Position numbers and translations under genes: made by a program. The notes below the pieces were generated by a model that was not told the DNA's origin, ran no database searches, and saw only the letters and a program-made list of their open reading frames with translations. Positions 1 to 14,004 of a stretch of 64,000 nucleotides of DNA are shown piece by piece. Numbering within the stretch: the first letter of the stretch is position 1; each line of letters begins with the position of its first letter. This DNA is from Amblyornis subalaris (taxonomy: Eukaryota > Chordata > Aves > Passeriformes > Ptilonorhynchidae): NCBI GenBank assembly GCA_018881555.1, contig JACAXG010000054.1, positions 2,976,001 to 3,040,000 on the forward strand, written 5' to 3'.

Positions 1-2273
1 ACTTGATATTTAGTTTTTCTATATGTTATTAAGGTGCCCAGGCCGAGCTTAGCATCGGGGCTGACACTTTCCACCCAGATGCCAAAGGCTTGGCCAGTCT
101 CTCATTTCCCTACCCTTGCAGAAACAAGGTCTCATCATTTTTCTCCCCTCAAGCTTTTTTGTCTTTTCCTGCTGGAGTCAGGTGTGGCTCCTAATACGTC
201 AGAGCCTATGTAACATGCAATACCCNACAAGTTACCACTTTTACAGAAAAAACACATTTTATACAACTCCACTCCAGCCATCCATCGTCTTTAAGACCTT
301 AAGAAAGAGTCTGTCTTGTCTCTTTATTTAATTAGGCTTTTACCTCTCTTCCTTCACCAAGCCTGAATAATTTTCTCCTTCCCTCTGGACTTTTAAAGCA
401 ATTTTCAGTCTCTCTTCTGTGTATGAGCACACATGAATGCCTATTGACTTCCACCACTGTCAACGCCTGGGTAAGCCAACCCCTAAAACTTAAACTGACT
501 TTTAAATAACATTTTCTTCAGGGTAAGGTGATGCCAAGAATACTATTTCCTATTGTTTCCCAGTTGAGCTCTTTGTACTTGCCTTCTGGGTTTTAATGCC
601 CTTCTCCTCCAAACNGCATGCAGCTGAGGTACATCTTACAGTGGCATAAAGGACCTAGAGTTTGATCTCAGGTGGCTAGCTAGTGAGAAAAAAACCCTGT
701 GTCCTTTCCCTGATTTTACGGAGTGACCATTAAACATATTTGTCCTTTACAAAGCAGTAAAACTAACCTACACAAGCAATGAAGAGAAAGCATAAACATG
801 GGAAGAGGAAAATAGGGTAGAACAATCAGCAGGCAACATAAACAGAAGAAATCAGGATAACAACACCCATAGTAGGCAAATAGAAATATTGTACTGCTTT
901 TTCCAGATGACCCATCTTTTCCTGTCTTCATACTCATTTTGTTCTTCCTTTGTAATCTATAGGACTGTCTATAGAGGTAGGTCTATATAGTCTTGCCCAT
1001 TTTTATAGCATTTGCTGTTGGCAGAATAAGTTGCTGACGATGGAGAAGCAACAGCAAATGTTATTTTAAATAGCAAAACCTAAAAAAAGTTACACGGAAA
1101 GAATCCAAGGTGAAAAAAGACATCCTACTGCATCCTACATTGTATGCAGAACTAACATGGGGAGGGAAGGAAGGAAGGATGTATGGGGTTGTTGATCAGT
1201 TTAGCATCCATATCCTGTCTCCTCTTCCTTCTTTTGCTGTGGAAGGAGACTTCCTCTGGATCTGCTCCTACAGACCATTCCCAAAAAGCATAGAAACATC
1301 AACATCAGCTGCATAGCCCAAAAAACAGAACTAAAAAAAAAAACAAGGGAAAAAAAATTAGTACTACCCTAGAGAGTGGATAATTACAAATGCAAAGTTG
1401 AAGGACACAAACACAGCAAGAAGTTTAATACTGAAATTCTTTATACTTCTAGTACTATGTGGAGGGGGAGTAGCAAAGCCAAACCCTACAAAATGTATTT
1501 TCTTTAAACATTGAGATTAGGATTTATCTCCAAAATGGAAATCTTATTATCAAAGATGTTCACAAATAGTAATTTGAAACTGTTATCTTACAGGCTGGGT
1601 AAGCACTATTCTTTCAGGTAAAACTAGCAATAAAACTGCAGAGAGTATGCACAGAATTAAGAAAGATGTTATCAATGTGCAAGTACAAATTTGTTCCAGT
1701 ATATAATATTCTAGTTTTTTGTTGGGAATGAGCACAGAAAAGTACACAAGGAGATATATGTTCCTAAAACTCATCAAAATTCAAGGTCAAAACCGCACTT
1801 CCTGGCTTTTTTTAAATTGTTATTTAAAAGAAAACCACAACAACAAAACATCTCTGATGTTATTACAATTATGTTTCTCTCTACTTAAAGAACACATGGA
1901 ATACTCCACTGAAAACATTGCTTGAGAGGCTTGCCAGCATAGTAAATAGGGGAGTATATTGTGCCTAAACCTGCCCATACGGCTCCCTTACAGTAGTACA
2001 TTTGATTTATTCTACTGACATACTTGTGACAAACCTGTCTGGAAGAAAAATGGGACTGATAATAATGAGTTAAACAAAACATGGTTTAAATCTTTTAACA
2101 TATTTTTTCTCTGCTGCAGTACAACTCTCTCTCCTGTTTATACACACACACATTCATGCTCGGTGAGTTGAAATGTTTATCACTTCCATCTGGGATACAG
2201 GAACCTCTGAAGCAGATCCTTTCTTCTGGTCTAGCAAACAGGAGTGTCTCCAGACACCAAAATATTAAGTGAG
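1..2273. other. Intronic DNA, low-coordinate end of window
   Basis: Inside or beyond the TIAM2 intron downstream of exon 12. AT-rich, with short purine runs (about 1155-1180) and no frame above 75 codons. I see no repeat, exon or RNA gene I can name. Confidence 0.6.
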
Positions 2274-3322
2274 TGTGGAGGGCTGACCCTGGCTGGACAT
2301 CAAGTGCTCACCAAAGCTGCTCCCCCCTCCTCAGATGGGCAGGGGAGAGAAATGTGAAAGTATCATGGGTTGAGACAAGCACAGGGAGAGATCACTCACC
2401 AGTTACCTTCACAGGCAAAACAGACTCAACTTGGGAAAATTAGTTTAATTTACTACCAATCAAATCAGAGTAGGATAATGAGAAATAAACCCAAATCTTA
2501 AAAACACCTTCTTCCCACCCCTCTCTTTTTCCCTGGCTTAACTTTATTCCTGATTTTCTCCTCCCCCTGAGCAGCACAGGGGGACAGGGACCAGGGATTG
2601 TGCTCAGTTTATCACACATTGTCTCTGATGCTCCTTCGTCCTCATGGGGAGGACTCCTCACACTCTTCCCATGCTCCAGTAGTGAGTTATCCCATGGCAG
2701 ACAGTCCTCCATGAACTTGTCCAACATGACTCCTTCCCATGGGCTGCAGTTCTTCATGAACTGCTCCAGTGTGTGTCCCTCACAACAGGTACAGTCCTTC
2801 AGGAACAAACTGCTCCAGCATGGGTCACAAGTCCTGCCAGGAAACCTGCTCCAGCATGGGCTTCCCATGGGGTCACAGCCTCCTTCAGGCATCCCTCTGC
2901 TCTGGTGGGGCCTTCCACAGGCCGCAGGTGGATCTCTGCTCTTCTGTGGATCTCTATGGGCTGCAGGGGAACAGCTGCCTCACCATGGTCTTCACCACAG
3001 GCTGCAAGGTCTACTCCAGCACCTGGAGCACATCCTCCCCTTCCTTCTTCACTGACCTTGGGTGTCTGCAGAGTTGTTTTTCTCACATATTCTCACTCCT
3101 CTCTCTAGCTGAGATCATGCAGGTCTTCTTCCCCTTCTTAACTATGTTACCCCAGAGGAGCTACTGCCACAGCTGATAGGCTCAGCCTTGGCCAGTGGTG
3201 AGTCCATATTGGACCTGCTGGCACTGGCTCCATCGGACACAAGGGAAGCATCTAGAAACTTCTCACAGAAGCCACCCCTGTAGCCCCCTGCTACCAAAAA
3301 CTTGCCATACAAACCAAATACA
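2274..3322 (-). mobile_element. Solo LTR of an avian endogenous retrovirus (ERVL-like family)
   Basis: About 1.05 kb, read on the minus strand from a TGTATTTGG start near 3322 to a ...CCACA end near 2274. The segment matches a familiar avian LTR: a tract of repeated modules built on 'ctgctccag(c)atggg' and 'gggctgcag' (2700-3030), the GACCTTGG-TGTCTGCAGAG block (3053-3078), and the conserved 5' part around 3230-3320. A variant polyadenylation signal (AGTAAA on the minus strand) lies near the 3' end. No gag, pol or env sequence lies next to it, so it is a solo LTR left by recombination. Five-base flanks do not match as a target duplication, so the ends are approximate. Overlapping open frames here come from GC-rich LTR sequence and are not genes. 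Confidence 0.75.
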
Positions 3323-4980
3323 ATCAGCTTGTTGCAAACAAGAAGAGCAGCAACATCAGATAAATGCTAGAATTCCCAGAAAAGCACAGAGGGGAAAATG
3401 TGCCACTATGTGAAGAGCTTAAACTACATCANATGAAATGCATACTAAACTTTTTTCTTGGTTTCTAGCAATGAACCACCAAGTACTNAGAACCCACTCA
3501 GCACCTTCAGCTACCAACAGCATCACCAAACAATGGCATTACTCCTAGAATGTTGTGCCTTGCTGGCAGACAGGTGACTCACAATCATTCAAGAAAAGTT
3601 ATAGCATAACCACTAAAAACTGAGAGAAAGCATACTTCCGAAGTCATGCTCCTCACTGCTCAACATTCATTAAAAGTAGGCACAGAACACACAGATGGGA
3701 CAGTTGGTTAGAAAAACAAACACATGCAGCATATCCAAGAGCTCTGTGTGCCTACGGGAANGTCTCTTCCCATGTTGATGCGGTGATACACGTACAAGTG
3801 GTGAATGTGGAAGTTATTCATGTGTTTGTGAGCAGTGAGGTACAATGGAAACGCATCCTCTAGCAGATGTGTGAGACAATAATAATCTCTGCTACAATCC
3901 CAGGCAAGAATCCAAAGGAAATCAACTGGAAAACATCAACATCGACCATCCGGCAATTCATTTACCATAAAGAAGCCATCAACAAATGCAAATGTCACTT
4001 ATCTCTCTTCTTCTGTTTAATTAATGAAGAAGGCTTAATTACTTTCTAGTCAGAGATGCTCTTACCAGTTTAGCTGCTCACTGCAAAGGCAAAATCATCA
4101 TGAGGAGAGAGTAGAACTGAGGATCCCATTTCTTTATTCATAATTCTTTTTTCATAATACCTCAAAATTGTTCCATTTCAGACTTCTCTCACTGATTTCA
4201 AAAAATGCCAAATAACCATCACAAGCATGTCAAGCATTATCAAATGTCAAGCACTGTGTAGGTGGTGTAACCACCCCCTTTTTCAAACTATGGCAAGAGG
4301 GTGTGTTTCCACCTGCCACTCCAAAGACAATGATAACTTGAACAAAAAATTCCTTCTACCTCTACAGGAGAAGACAACAATTAAATGTACTCAGTCTCTC
4401 ACTCCACAAAGACCACCGCAGGGCATCATTTTCAGACCTGTGAGGAGCAGCAGTTCTGTTCACTACATCCTCAACGGTAGGAGAGAGAGGGAGAGAGAGA
4501 TAAAGTCACATGTTTTGTCAGATTCAGGTGAGGAAACTGCACCTGGGTGTGTCTCGGCTGAGGTAAGATGCTTGATTAACAGCTAGTAATTGTGAGTCTT
4601 TCCTGATATCCCTGACTTCACCTGATCCACCTACCACATCACCAAACATTCACTACAACAAAAGATTCTGACTCTAAAGGCCATGGTAAAGCCAGTCTCA
4701 CAGGACTTGGCTGAACCAGGCTGAAATCTGTCTGTAATCAACAGGGATGAATAAGTTAGGACAGCAATTAATGACTAGAAAATGACCACATCTGAGGTTG
4801 GTGCAAGGCAAATTGCACTCAAACACCTCAGCAGAGGATTTGACTTTAGCTCTCAGCATATAAAACCTGGCAAATGAAATTGAAACTCAAGAGCAAGGAT
4901 TTTAATAAATTATTCAGCTGATGATGGGGAAAAGGGGATGAGGCTATACAGCTGGTGAATAACATCCAATAGCTGTGTTT
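3323..4980. other. Intronic DNA without recognised features
   Basis: A short (GA)-rich stretch lies at about 4482-4502. Otherwise it is unremarkable intron with open frames of 119 codons or less that show no family resemblance. Confidence 0.55.
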
Positions 4981-5219
4981 AAAGAAAGAATGAGAATGTT
5001 GAGGCAATCTAATGTTGGAAAGTACAGGTCTGTAACCTATGTAGTAACCTTAGGCTTTCGCAATTAATTCAAGGAAAGAAAAATTAAAAATGTGGAGATA
5101 AATGGAATATTATATACATAAGTTACGTGTAAGCAGATTGTGTCAAAATAATCTGATGTCTGCCTTTAATAAATTATTTTTTTAAAAACAAAAATATAGG
5201 ATAAATCCAACCTTCTGGA

Positions 5220-5860
5220 AACTTAGTTGAAAAAAAAAAAAGGAGGAAAAAGAAACAAGAAACTTTTACAATACCCCAAGGGAAATTTTTAGCCAAAATG
5301 AAAAGGATAGGAATTAAAACAAGGCAGAACCAGCTAGCAGGTAAGATAAGAATAGATTTGCCTGAATGAATTCCTAGGCGTGGGAAAGACTAGATTGTAG
5401 ACTTTGTCCAAGGTGAGTTTGGGGACCAATTTTATTTGATATTTTCATTATTTGTCTCAGCAAAGAAAGTACAATAGGANGTACTCCAATTAAATACTCG
5501 AATCATTCAAAGTTAATACAAGCATAAACTAGGAGCATGACTGGAGATGCATAAAGGAGATGTGGATGACCTTGAAGATGAAGCCACAGTCCTAGAATGA
5601 AATCACATAGAAGGAAGTTTCAAGGACCTGTAGGAACAATTCCTTCTATAAGCTGGGACTCACGAGTTGGAAACATGAAAGAAAAGTGTGGAAGTGTGGA
5701 GAAGGGGTTAGCAGCATGTAGTTGTGAGCTAGAGCTACTTAATACTCATCAGCCATTACACTGGCCAGGAATATGTCGATGCTGGCAATTAGAAGACTGG
5801 CTTTCAACCATCACATGAATAAATTTCTGGAACAGGCTTACCTATGCACAAAGAACGTAA
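5220..5860 (+). mobile_element. Eroded ancient CR1/L3-like LINE fragment (reverse-transcriptase region)
   Basis: Several stretches follow the RT-encoding part of old sauropsid CR1 elements in the correct order: 'gtgagtttggggaccaattt' with the following 'attttcattattt' (5412-5455), equivalent to the VSLGP..LFNIFIND motif; 'tggatgaccttg' (5562-5573); 'tataagctggga' (5645-5656); and 'ttctggaacagg' (5824-5835). Frames are badly broken, so the copy is much older than the CR1 at 14005. Limits are approximate. Confidence 0.45.
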
Positions 5861-5869
5861 ACAGTCTAT

Positions 5870-8800
5870 TCTATTTTAAAATGCAATAGGATAAATGCAA
5901 TAACAGGGTTGCCCAAAGCCATAACTAGCAGAGGATTGGACATGCTGAGTCTGGAAAGTTCTTCCCATCCTAGGTTTGTCTATCACCAGCGTAGCACAAA
6001 TATTACACAGATGAATACATACATAATACAGCTACACAGGCAAAAATGGCCAGAAGCCTCTATCTGTTCAGTAAAGCACAAGAAATACTTTAAGTTTCAT
6101 TAATACTGGTGCTTAAAGATCCTGGCAAAAAAAGTTTATGATTAAGAGAACATTTATATCACAAGTGCACGTGGGTGATGAGCCCCAACAGTTGTCCTAT
6201 ACCCCAATTTCTTGCTGACTTCAGCTCTGATGTTCATTAGCAATTCCACTGTCACAAACTGATCTTTCTCTTGTTTGTAGTTTTCTGGCAGTTGAAAGGG
6301 AAACAGGGTTCTCACTTCCTGTCCTCTCTCCTGCAGTTTTTAATCAGCAGTAGTTAGATGCTGCAGATATGGCGATGCTCACACAGAGCTTCAAGCAGTT
6401 ATGATGGGCTTGGCCTAGTCTGTAAAAGACTGATATCCTGACCTCAGATCAGAGCATTTTTAAACACTGGTATTGTCCAGTGATTTCAGACAGATGTTGC
6501 AAAACAGCAATAAAGTGGGCATCAACTTACTTCTGAGAATAGTAATATGAATTTTAGCTTGGAAAAAAATGGGATCTACAATTATAAGGGATTGCAGGAG
6601 GTCCAGGCTGTCCACTAGGAAAGAATGTACTCAATATTTTCACTAATTCCCAAATGTTCTAGAAACTGCCAATAAAACACAACACAGCTGATCTTCAGCA
6701 TGTAGGATATTCTTTTTCTCCCTATTACAGAGAGTTTCCATAACAGGGCTGCATGGTTTATCTGGAAACGAGATATTACATTTGGGTAATAAAGTTAAGC
6801 CAGGTGTATGGAAAGCTGCATTTTTCATTGTTGTGCAAATTCTCCAGACTGATCAGTTAATTATGATAAGCTTACAGTTCTCATATTCTTCTAGCCAATG
6901 TTACTATCAAGAGCAAAGTAAACTTCCAAGAGAAGATAACAAATATTTCCAAAATCCCTAGTGCAAATAATACCTAAGTCTGAGCCAACTCTCAGAAAGG
7001 AATAAAGCTTTGGTGGTCTTAATGCCTTCAGACTTACTGAAAAACAGGGAGTGGTAGGTGAACCATCCAGCATTGCCTGGAGAAGAGAAATATCAGTGTA
7101 GTGACCTCTAAAAATGCTCCCTCGGAGACCAGCACTCATAACTTCAGTCAAACAGTTCAGCCTGGCAGGTAGCACACACGTGCTTATTTCTTTTGGTTTG
7201 ATACAACTAAGTATGTTTCAGGTTTTCAACAATATATTTACTCTTTCGTAATGAAGTCGAAAAAATAGGTCTGTAAGCATGTCATTCTGTATCCTTTTCC
7301 TTTCTGAAAAACTTCAAGAAATATCTTTCAAAAAGTAACAGTTGATCCAAAGGAATTTATTGAATGGCTTTCAAGAGACACTCACAATCTCTGTTAAAGA
7401 AGGCATCCAAGTTTCACCAGAGATATGAAGGGTTCTGGGTTCACTAGTTCAGCTATGAATAACTCATATATCTTGCTTATGTGAGGATAAGACCTTTCAG
7501 TTCTTTGGCTCATGGGATCAGCATGGAAGGGGCACCCAGCAGTTAGTGNCTAGGACAGAGCCCACACAATCTCTACGGCCCTTTGGATTTCTGCCTAGGT
7601 TGCAAAGAACATATTAACTGTGGTCAAGAAGAAGAAAAGCAATAGAAGATTCCATGGAAGATTCATTAACTAACCCACAATGGCCATTTGCGCTGGAAAA
7701 ATTGCTACTAAAATTGAGGAGGGTCTAGAAGACGTAACTTCTGCATTAAGAAAACAGGTCTTTCTAAGAGAAGGTGGTTAGGTTGCNGCCACAAATGAGA
7801 TATATCCATTGAAGCACGCTATATCCTCTACCACTTTCAGCTGAAAGCCAAAGCAATTTGATTCACTTTTTATCTTCATTGAGGTTCTCTATGAATTTGG
7901 GAAGAGACTGAGGTACCANGGACCCCAAGTGCAGATTCTTATTAATCTCCAATTAAGTTTTCCAGATCTGAGTGTTCATGTCAGCTCAATTCATGGAATT
8001 TATGTAAGTTTTTAACTATTGCACAGTGCCAGTCCATTTTTCCCCCACAGCTGGTACTCACAGCGTTCACTCCAATGCTGGAGTAAATCCAAACTTACTT
8101 GCAGGCAGTAATTGTGGTTACTAACTGTAGAGGGGCTTACAGCTTTCATGCTGCTTTAGCCAACAGTTAAAAAGATAGTGAAACACTAAATTTATTATCA
8201 ATTCAAAAACACCTTCCTCTTTTTGCCTAGGAAATTTTCCATTTCTTCTGAAAGCCTTTGAACTAACTTCAGATAACAACTACCTCAAATTCTCATTGCT
8301 AAATTAACGTGACTTGAGTCTACTAGTACAAGTAACTTCAGCTTCTAGAAAACTGAACGTTAGACAAACACAAATAAAAACTGAATTTAATAATTCAGAA
8401 ATTATTAAATCTCTGTGAGATATTTTGGCTTTTATCACTTTTTGGTGTTCTGGGTGTTTTGTAACCTATTTTAGGACTATCTAGAAGGTACGTTCTCAGC
8501 TTAGCTTCAAGGCTGTAACAACTGACTCCTTGGTGTAGCTAGAAACTCATTCAGGAATTCGTTTGAGATGTTAAATCTGGAAAGAAAATTAGCATACAGC
8601 TGTCATAACATCAGACTTCCTGGATAGGATTCTTAAACACAGAATTACTAGATGCCTGTCACTAACCAGACTAATCGTTACCAAACAAGACATGCAATTA
8701 CAGACCAGCCAAGAAGATTCCCTTCATGGCATCTCTCATCCGTATGTTTTGGCTTCAGGGAGCAAACTGTGAAACATCAGAAGGTGCTTTACATGCTTCC

Positions 8801-11800
8801 CAAGGTACAATGCAACCAGGCTGCTTCTTTTTGCATATGTGATACTGCCTAGACAAAGAGAAACTCCTACTGGCTAGGATCTGAAATGCTCAAGCAATAC
8901 AAGTCCTCAATCCTTTGTTCTCACCCTTCAGTGAGGAAAATGATGCTGCTTCTTTTAACATTCCACATTTTCAAGTATAGAAAAGTATGTTCATGCAAAT
9001 ATTCTCATATCATAGAGCTTTCTTAAGACATTTTGGGCAACATGCTGAACAGTGGCTTCACTCCAGTCAGCCACCTACTTCTGCAAGTTTGACTTTCTGT
9101 NGGCTGCTTTATGCTCTCTTATATTTCTTCTCCTTTTTCCTAAATATCTACAGAAACATCCATTTTGAAGCTGGAGCAGAGTCCTTTAGATTCCTTTGTC
9201 CATTAACAGCTCATGATGAGACAAAGTAATTTGACTCATTAGTGAATTCAGTAATCAATAGGAGACACAAATTAGCAACATAATAGGTAATAGCTGCCTG
9301 CACTTCTGCAGCAATGCCTGATTAGCCCCTGCATCTCAGTGGTATGTTTTTACAGGGTTATTTAACATTCTAAACTTTCTCTGTCCAAGTATCTGCCATT
9401 CAGGTAGCTGTTCAGGCTTTTCAGTTTTATAAGCTTAACACTTCACACTAGCTTCTCAGATTGTTGCCTAAATGCATTTGTTTCCTAAGTGCATAACGAC
9501 TGCCTTCTTCCATACAGCCAGTGTTAGCCACAGCTAGTGCATCACCCTTCTATTCCGGTTCAGCAAGTGGGGACGTGTGGCTGCAGTGCAGAGGAGGAAG
9601 ACACAGCAGAGCCCATGTTGGGTCCTCTACAAGTCAGCAAAGGCTGCCATCCACTGCTCTCATTAGGTCTTCCAGCTACGGCTGCTAGACATGAGGGGCA
9701 CTGTCAGGTGTCCCTCTCCTCTTTTTTGCTGCTCCTGCAGGACCGATCATATGTTATGGCTTTGGCCACTCTCAGAAGTCACTTGCAACTCGTAGAGCTG
9801 GAAAGCAAATGGAGCTAGCCCTGCCCAGGTTCCAAGTGTACCACCTCAGTGGTACATTGTCTTTTCCATCTTACATTTATAGGCACAAAAGTAATGAAAA
9901 CAGAAAGCAAAAAGGAGAGAAGTTGTTACTTAATAGTTTAGCAAGAGTTTGTGGCTAGCTTAGACAGTTTTTATCATTACTCAACCTACCTTACCTCTGT
10001 GAAACACAGAACATCTGCTGTTTGAAGTGTTTTAAATCATGCCTATGGAACTAGTCTATATGTGGATGCCTCTAACTTTATCATAATTAATAAACCTCCT
10101 TGCTATCCATATTGTCACTCTACAGAATTCAGTAGGAAGGGCAATATGATGATTTATGCCTACATATCACTAAGCCAGAAGGTGCAGCTATACAGGGTTT
10201 AATGGAGTTTACACCAGGAAAAAAAAAACCAAACCAATTTGCCCCACTAACTTCACAGGGATTAAATCATAGCAGCATTTAGCAAAGCAGAACAGAATGC
10301 TCTTTCAGTAGAAAAGCACAACGAAGAACATTTAAGACTGTCCCATTTTATAGCATAAGCAATCTTTTAATTTGCAGCACACACATCTAGTAGAAAGCCA
10401 ACAGGACAGTTTGTCAAGCGCCAGGAAGAGCTCATTAAACCGCCACTCTTGGGAAACATTTGTATTGCAAAACATGCAGTAGGCAACAAGCGCTCCAATG
10501 GATCCAGCTTCTGAAGAGACAAATGCTTTCTCTGAATTAACCCCTGCACTGCTACAGCCCCAGGTATTGTCACAGGTCAGACCTAGTCTTTTCCCAGTGA
10601 TTCACAGGAGTGCAGGACAAAGACACTTGCATTAACAGCACACAAATAGCTGGAGCAGGAGCCATACTACCACAGTTGTCCAAGACTACTGTCAACACAC
10701 ACCTCACCCCTTGAGCTTGCTCTGTTGAGCATGTCCTATCACATCTATGTGGTTTCCTGCTGAATTGGGTAATAACTAGGAAAAAAGCCCAGCAGAGTCA
10801 TCTATCTTCAGGCAGATAAGCAGTCATGCTGCACAGACAACTACATGTCTGTGTTAAAGACATGTTGTCCTAGTATGTTGCCTCACACCACACAAAACCA
10901 TTGGATACCTGGTATTAGATCCACCAGGCAAGAGGGAGCAATGTATGCAGACCTGCACTACTAACACAGATCAGGGCCCATATCTAACTGGACTGTGGGT
11001 GTTCTTGGGACTCAAGAAGCTATGAAGCAATATTCATCTCTTTTGAGCTCGAAGGAATTTCCTGTGAAAGAATAAAAACAGATTTCTTTGACTCCTCACA
11101 CATGAAGAACAATGCAGGAGGATGCCCTACAGCACAATGAAGAGAATTTCAATGTTGAAACAGCAGCAAGGAAAACAAACAGGATTCGATTTGGGCAGAA
11201 CTAAAAGTAGAAGTTATTTTATAAATGCTTTTCAGTTAAGTTTTAGTTGTACTTTAGTTTATGAAATGCTTTCTAAGACATTAAAGACATTTACAAAAAA
11301 CTGTGGGCAAACAGCCAGAAGCAGAGTGGTCTGAGCCAGTGGTCCAGGCACAGCCCCCAGCTGTCAGAGGCTAGAGATCACCTTAGTGTCAACATTCTCC
11401 TAACTTTCTCTCTTCTCTTAAGAAGGACACACAGGTCTTTCTGATATTCAGGGTAGGTTGGGGCTGGAAGAGGATGTAGGGAGTGCTACCTGGAAAGGTG
11501 TGCACAGTGACATGCAGAGAGACAGCTGGCAGCAGAGCCAACCTCTGTCTTCCTTTTCCTCCCTCAACTTGGTGGTATCTGACAAAGCTGAATGGAGCAA
11601 AGTTTTCTGGAGATGCACTGAGCTGTAATTACAAATTAGAGAGGCATCTAGAACACCTAGTAAAGTGCATTTGAAACAGGAAATACCTTGGAATTGAATC
11701 CAAACCAGTTATTATTAAGAATATATTTTTAAACATAATTTAGTCTTATCAAAATTAAACTTGTGGCCAACTGATGTGCTTCGCTTCTGTGTGTGCTTAG

Positions 11801-12240
11801 TATGATTAAAATCAGAAACTGCACATGTCTTGTTAACAGAAGAGCCACTTTCCATGTGAGGATTCAAACCACTGATCCTCCTCCTGAGGCACTGACACTT
11901 TGCAAAAAATATCTCAATGTTTAGCAGATCAGGAGCTAAAATGTAATTGCTCCTCTCCAGCACACAGCCCAGCCACTTGTCAGAAAGCACAAAGCCTGAC
12001 TCTCTCTCTCCTTGACTCCAGCCATGCCTTATACAGCATGAAATAGCTCCATCACGAGTGACTCCAGCCGGCACGTCCCAGACTACACAGCTGCCCAGGG
12101 ATTAGTGCGAGAAGGGGGAAAGCAGAGGGCAAAACCCATGCTCCAAAGTGGCTAGAGCAGTGCTATGTGGGCAGCTCAACTGAAAGAAAACTTTCTTTCT
12201 CTGAGAGTAACTCTCCTTGCAACCAGCTCTCCCCCGGCAC
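5870..12240. other. Intronic DNA without recognised features
   Basis: A 6.4-kb stretch with no exon fitting the TIAM2 linker, DH or PH domains on the minus strand and no repeat I could name. Open frames here are 119 codons or less. Confidence 0.5.
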
Positions 12241-12249
12241 CTGCCTGCT

Positions 12250-12560
12250 CCCCGCTCCTTCTCCTCCTTACCTGCTCTGGCCCTTGTCAAAACTCTGCAC
12301 CCATCAGTTCAACTCCCTGAGTGTGCAGGGGCTGGGGTGGGGGAGAAAGATTTCTCCTTAAAATTAGCTGCAGGGGCTGCAGCAAGTGCTGCTGCCAGCA
12401 CAGGGGTGGGAGGAGTGCTATGGGGCTAGAGGAAGAGGAGGAGGAGCAAGCCTCCTCCTTGTCAGCAACACCCGAGACTTCTTCACTGCTCCTGGGACTA
12501 CACTTCTAGAAAGATGGGCCAGACAGGAACCCAGACCCTGCACAGAAGGTAAGCACCCTA
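12250..12560. promoter_or_regulatory. Candidate divergent internal promoter / alternative first-exon block
   Basis: GC- and purine-rich island in AT-rich intron. On the minus strand a consensus donor GAGCAG|GTAAGG ends at 12272; on the plus strand another, CAGAAG|GTAAGC, ends at 12548. They point away from each other around a core containing a TATA-like TTAAAATT (12358-12365), a GGGGTGGGGG-type run (12331-12342) and an inverted repeat ggaggagg..cctcctcc (about 12437-12458). The position, in the intron just before the DH-coding exons, is where a short catalytic-half TIAM2 transcript would start. All of this is inferred from sequence. Confidence 0.3.
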
Positions 12561-14004
12561 CCCCACAGGTGAGGAGTACAACATGGAGCACAGGAACAAT
12601 ATGTCCATTTATTTTTTACTTTTTAATTTCGTTTGGTTTGTTTTTTTAAGTAGTTTCTTTCCCATTTAACTTTCTAACCCTCATAGATGAAAGTGTTTCA
12701 TTATGGAAACTTGTTAAAGCATATCCAAACTGCCATCCCTCACCTCTTTTTTCGTTTTTGCTTTTAATCACAGAGTTCTATTTACAAATTAGGGTTGATT
12801 TCAACAGTGTCAGCTAACCAAAAATGACAGCTTTTTTTGGCAAAAACATGCTTGCTGAGGAAAAAAAAATTGCCCAACTCTGACAGCAACTCACATTGTG
12901 CAATGGGTTTTCACACCTACTAATGCTTCTACCTCCTGCCTCAGCACTCTATAGATATACCATAAACCCACACAGCATTGCCCTAAATATACAGTTTTCA
13001 ATTCTTGTGCCTTCTCTCTTGTTTATTCCTCAAATATCCATGCCATCTTAAAATTAGGCTTTTTTTTTTTTTTGCTTTACAGCTCTAAGAACTTCAGTCC
13101 AATTTCTTCATTTTCTAATTCTACATAAAAATTTCTTTAATTTCCTTAGCACTGGAGCTTGGAGCAAATTTAGTTGGTCTGTTATTCGGTTTTCCACATT
13201 TATGAGTGCATTTTTTTTAAAGTTTTTCATCTCATTTCTTTTCCAGGATAAGCTTACTACTAGCCAAGCAGCTAAGCAGCAAGAACATAGTGGTGCCATG
13301 TGGGAGATCAAGTGATACAACCACAGCAGGTCCAAAACACAGCTACAAGGGTATAACAGCCTCTTGGAGAGAATGAATCACTCTCACAGAAAATTCCCTG
13401 GGAATGATTTTCAGGANTGGCAGAATTAGTGGCTTTGGAGAAAGTCAATCACTTCCCTTCTGTACGGTAAAGGCTGCCAAAGTTTGCCATGAGGTATAAT
13501 TGGATATCCTCAACATAGCAGAATATGTAGAAAAAGCCATTCATCAGAGTTATGCTAAGAAGTTAAAAAACTGCAAATAAATGTGGACAAACTATTACTG
13601 CTCAAGTTATATGAAGCCAGTGATTTTAAGTAAGTTCTGTTTTGCTTTTGCTTGGTGGTCATCGTCAAGCACTAGGCAGGGCATTACTGTGTGATTCAGT
13701 GCAGGAAATTTCCATTTTTCTAAGCACTTTGTTCATTTTATCTCATTAATCCTCACAGCTCTCTAGAAAGACAGAGTTAATTTTTAAAAACAGGGAGGCA
13801 ACAGCAGAAACATTGAGGTTTAACTCCTGACACGTAGCTTGAGCCAAATTGTGCTTGATTTTTTAGCGGTCCCCTCTTCCAGCACTGACTTTCAAAGGTG
13901 CTACTTAAGAAGAACAGACTCAACACGGACAAGCAAATGTTAGACATTATTTTTGAAAACTGTGGTCTTAAGAGTTACTCACTCAACTCTACCAAAGGAG
14001 ACAG
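12561..14004. other. Intronic DNA without recognised features
   Basis: T-rich runs at 12600-12650 and 13055-13072. No exon or named repeat seen. Confidence 0.5.

Noticed and set aside
2440..3176. Overlapping open frames of 95-151 codons on both strands
   Set aside because: They lie within the avian solo LTR; the frames reflect GC-rich repeated LTR modules, not protein genes.
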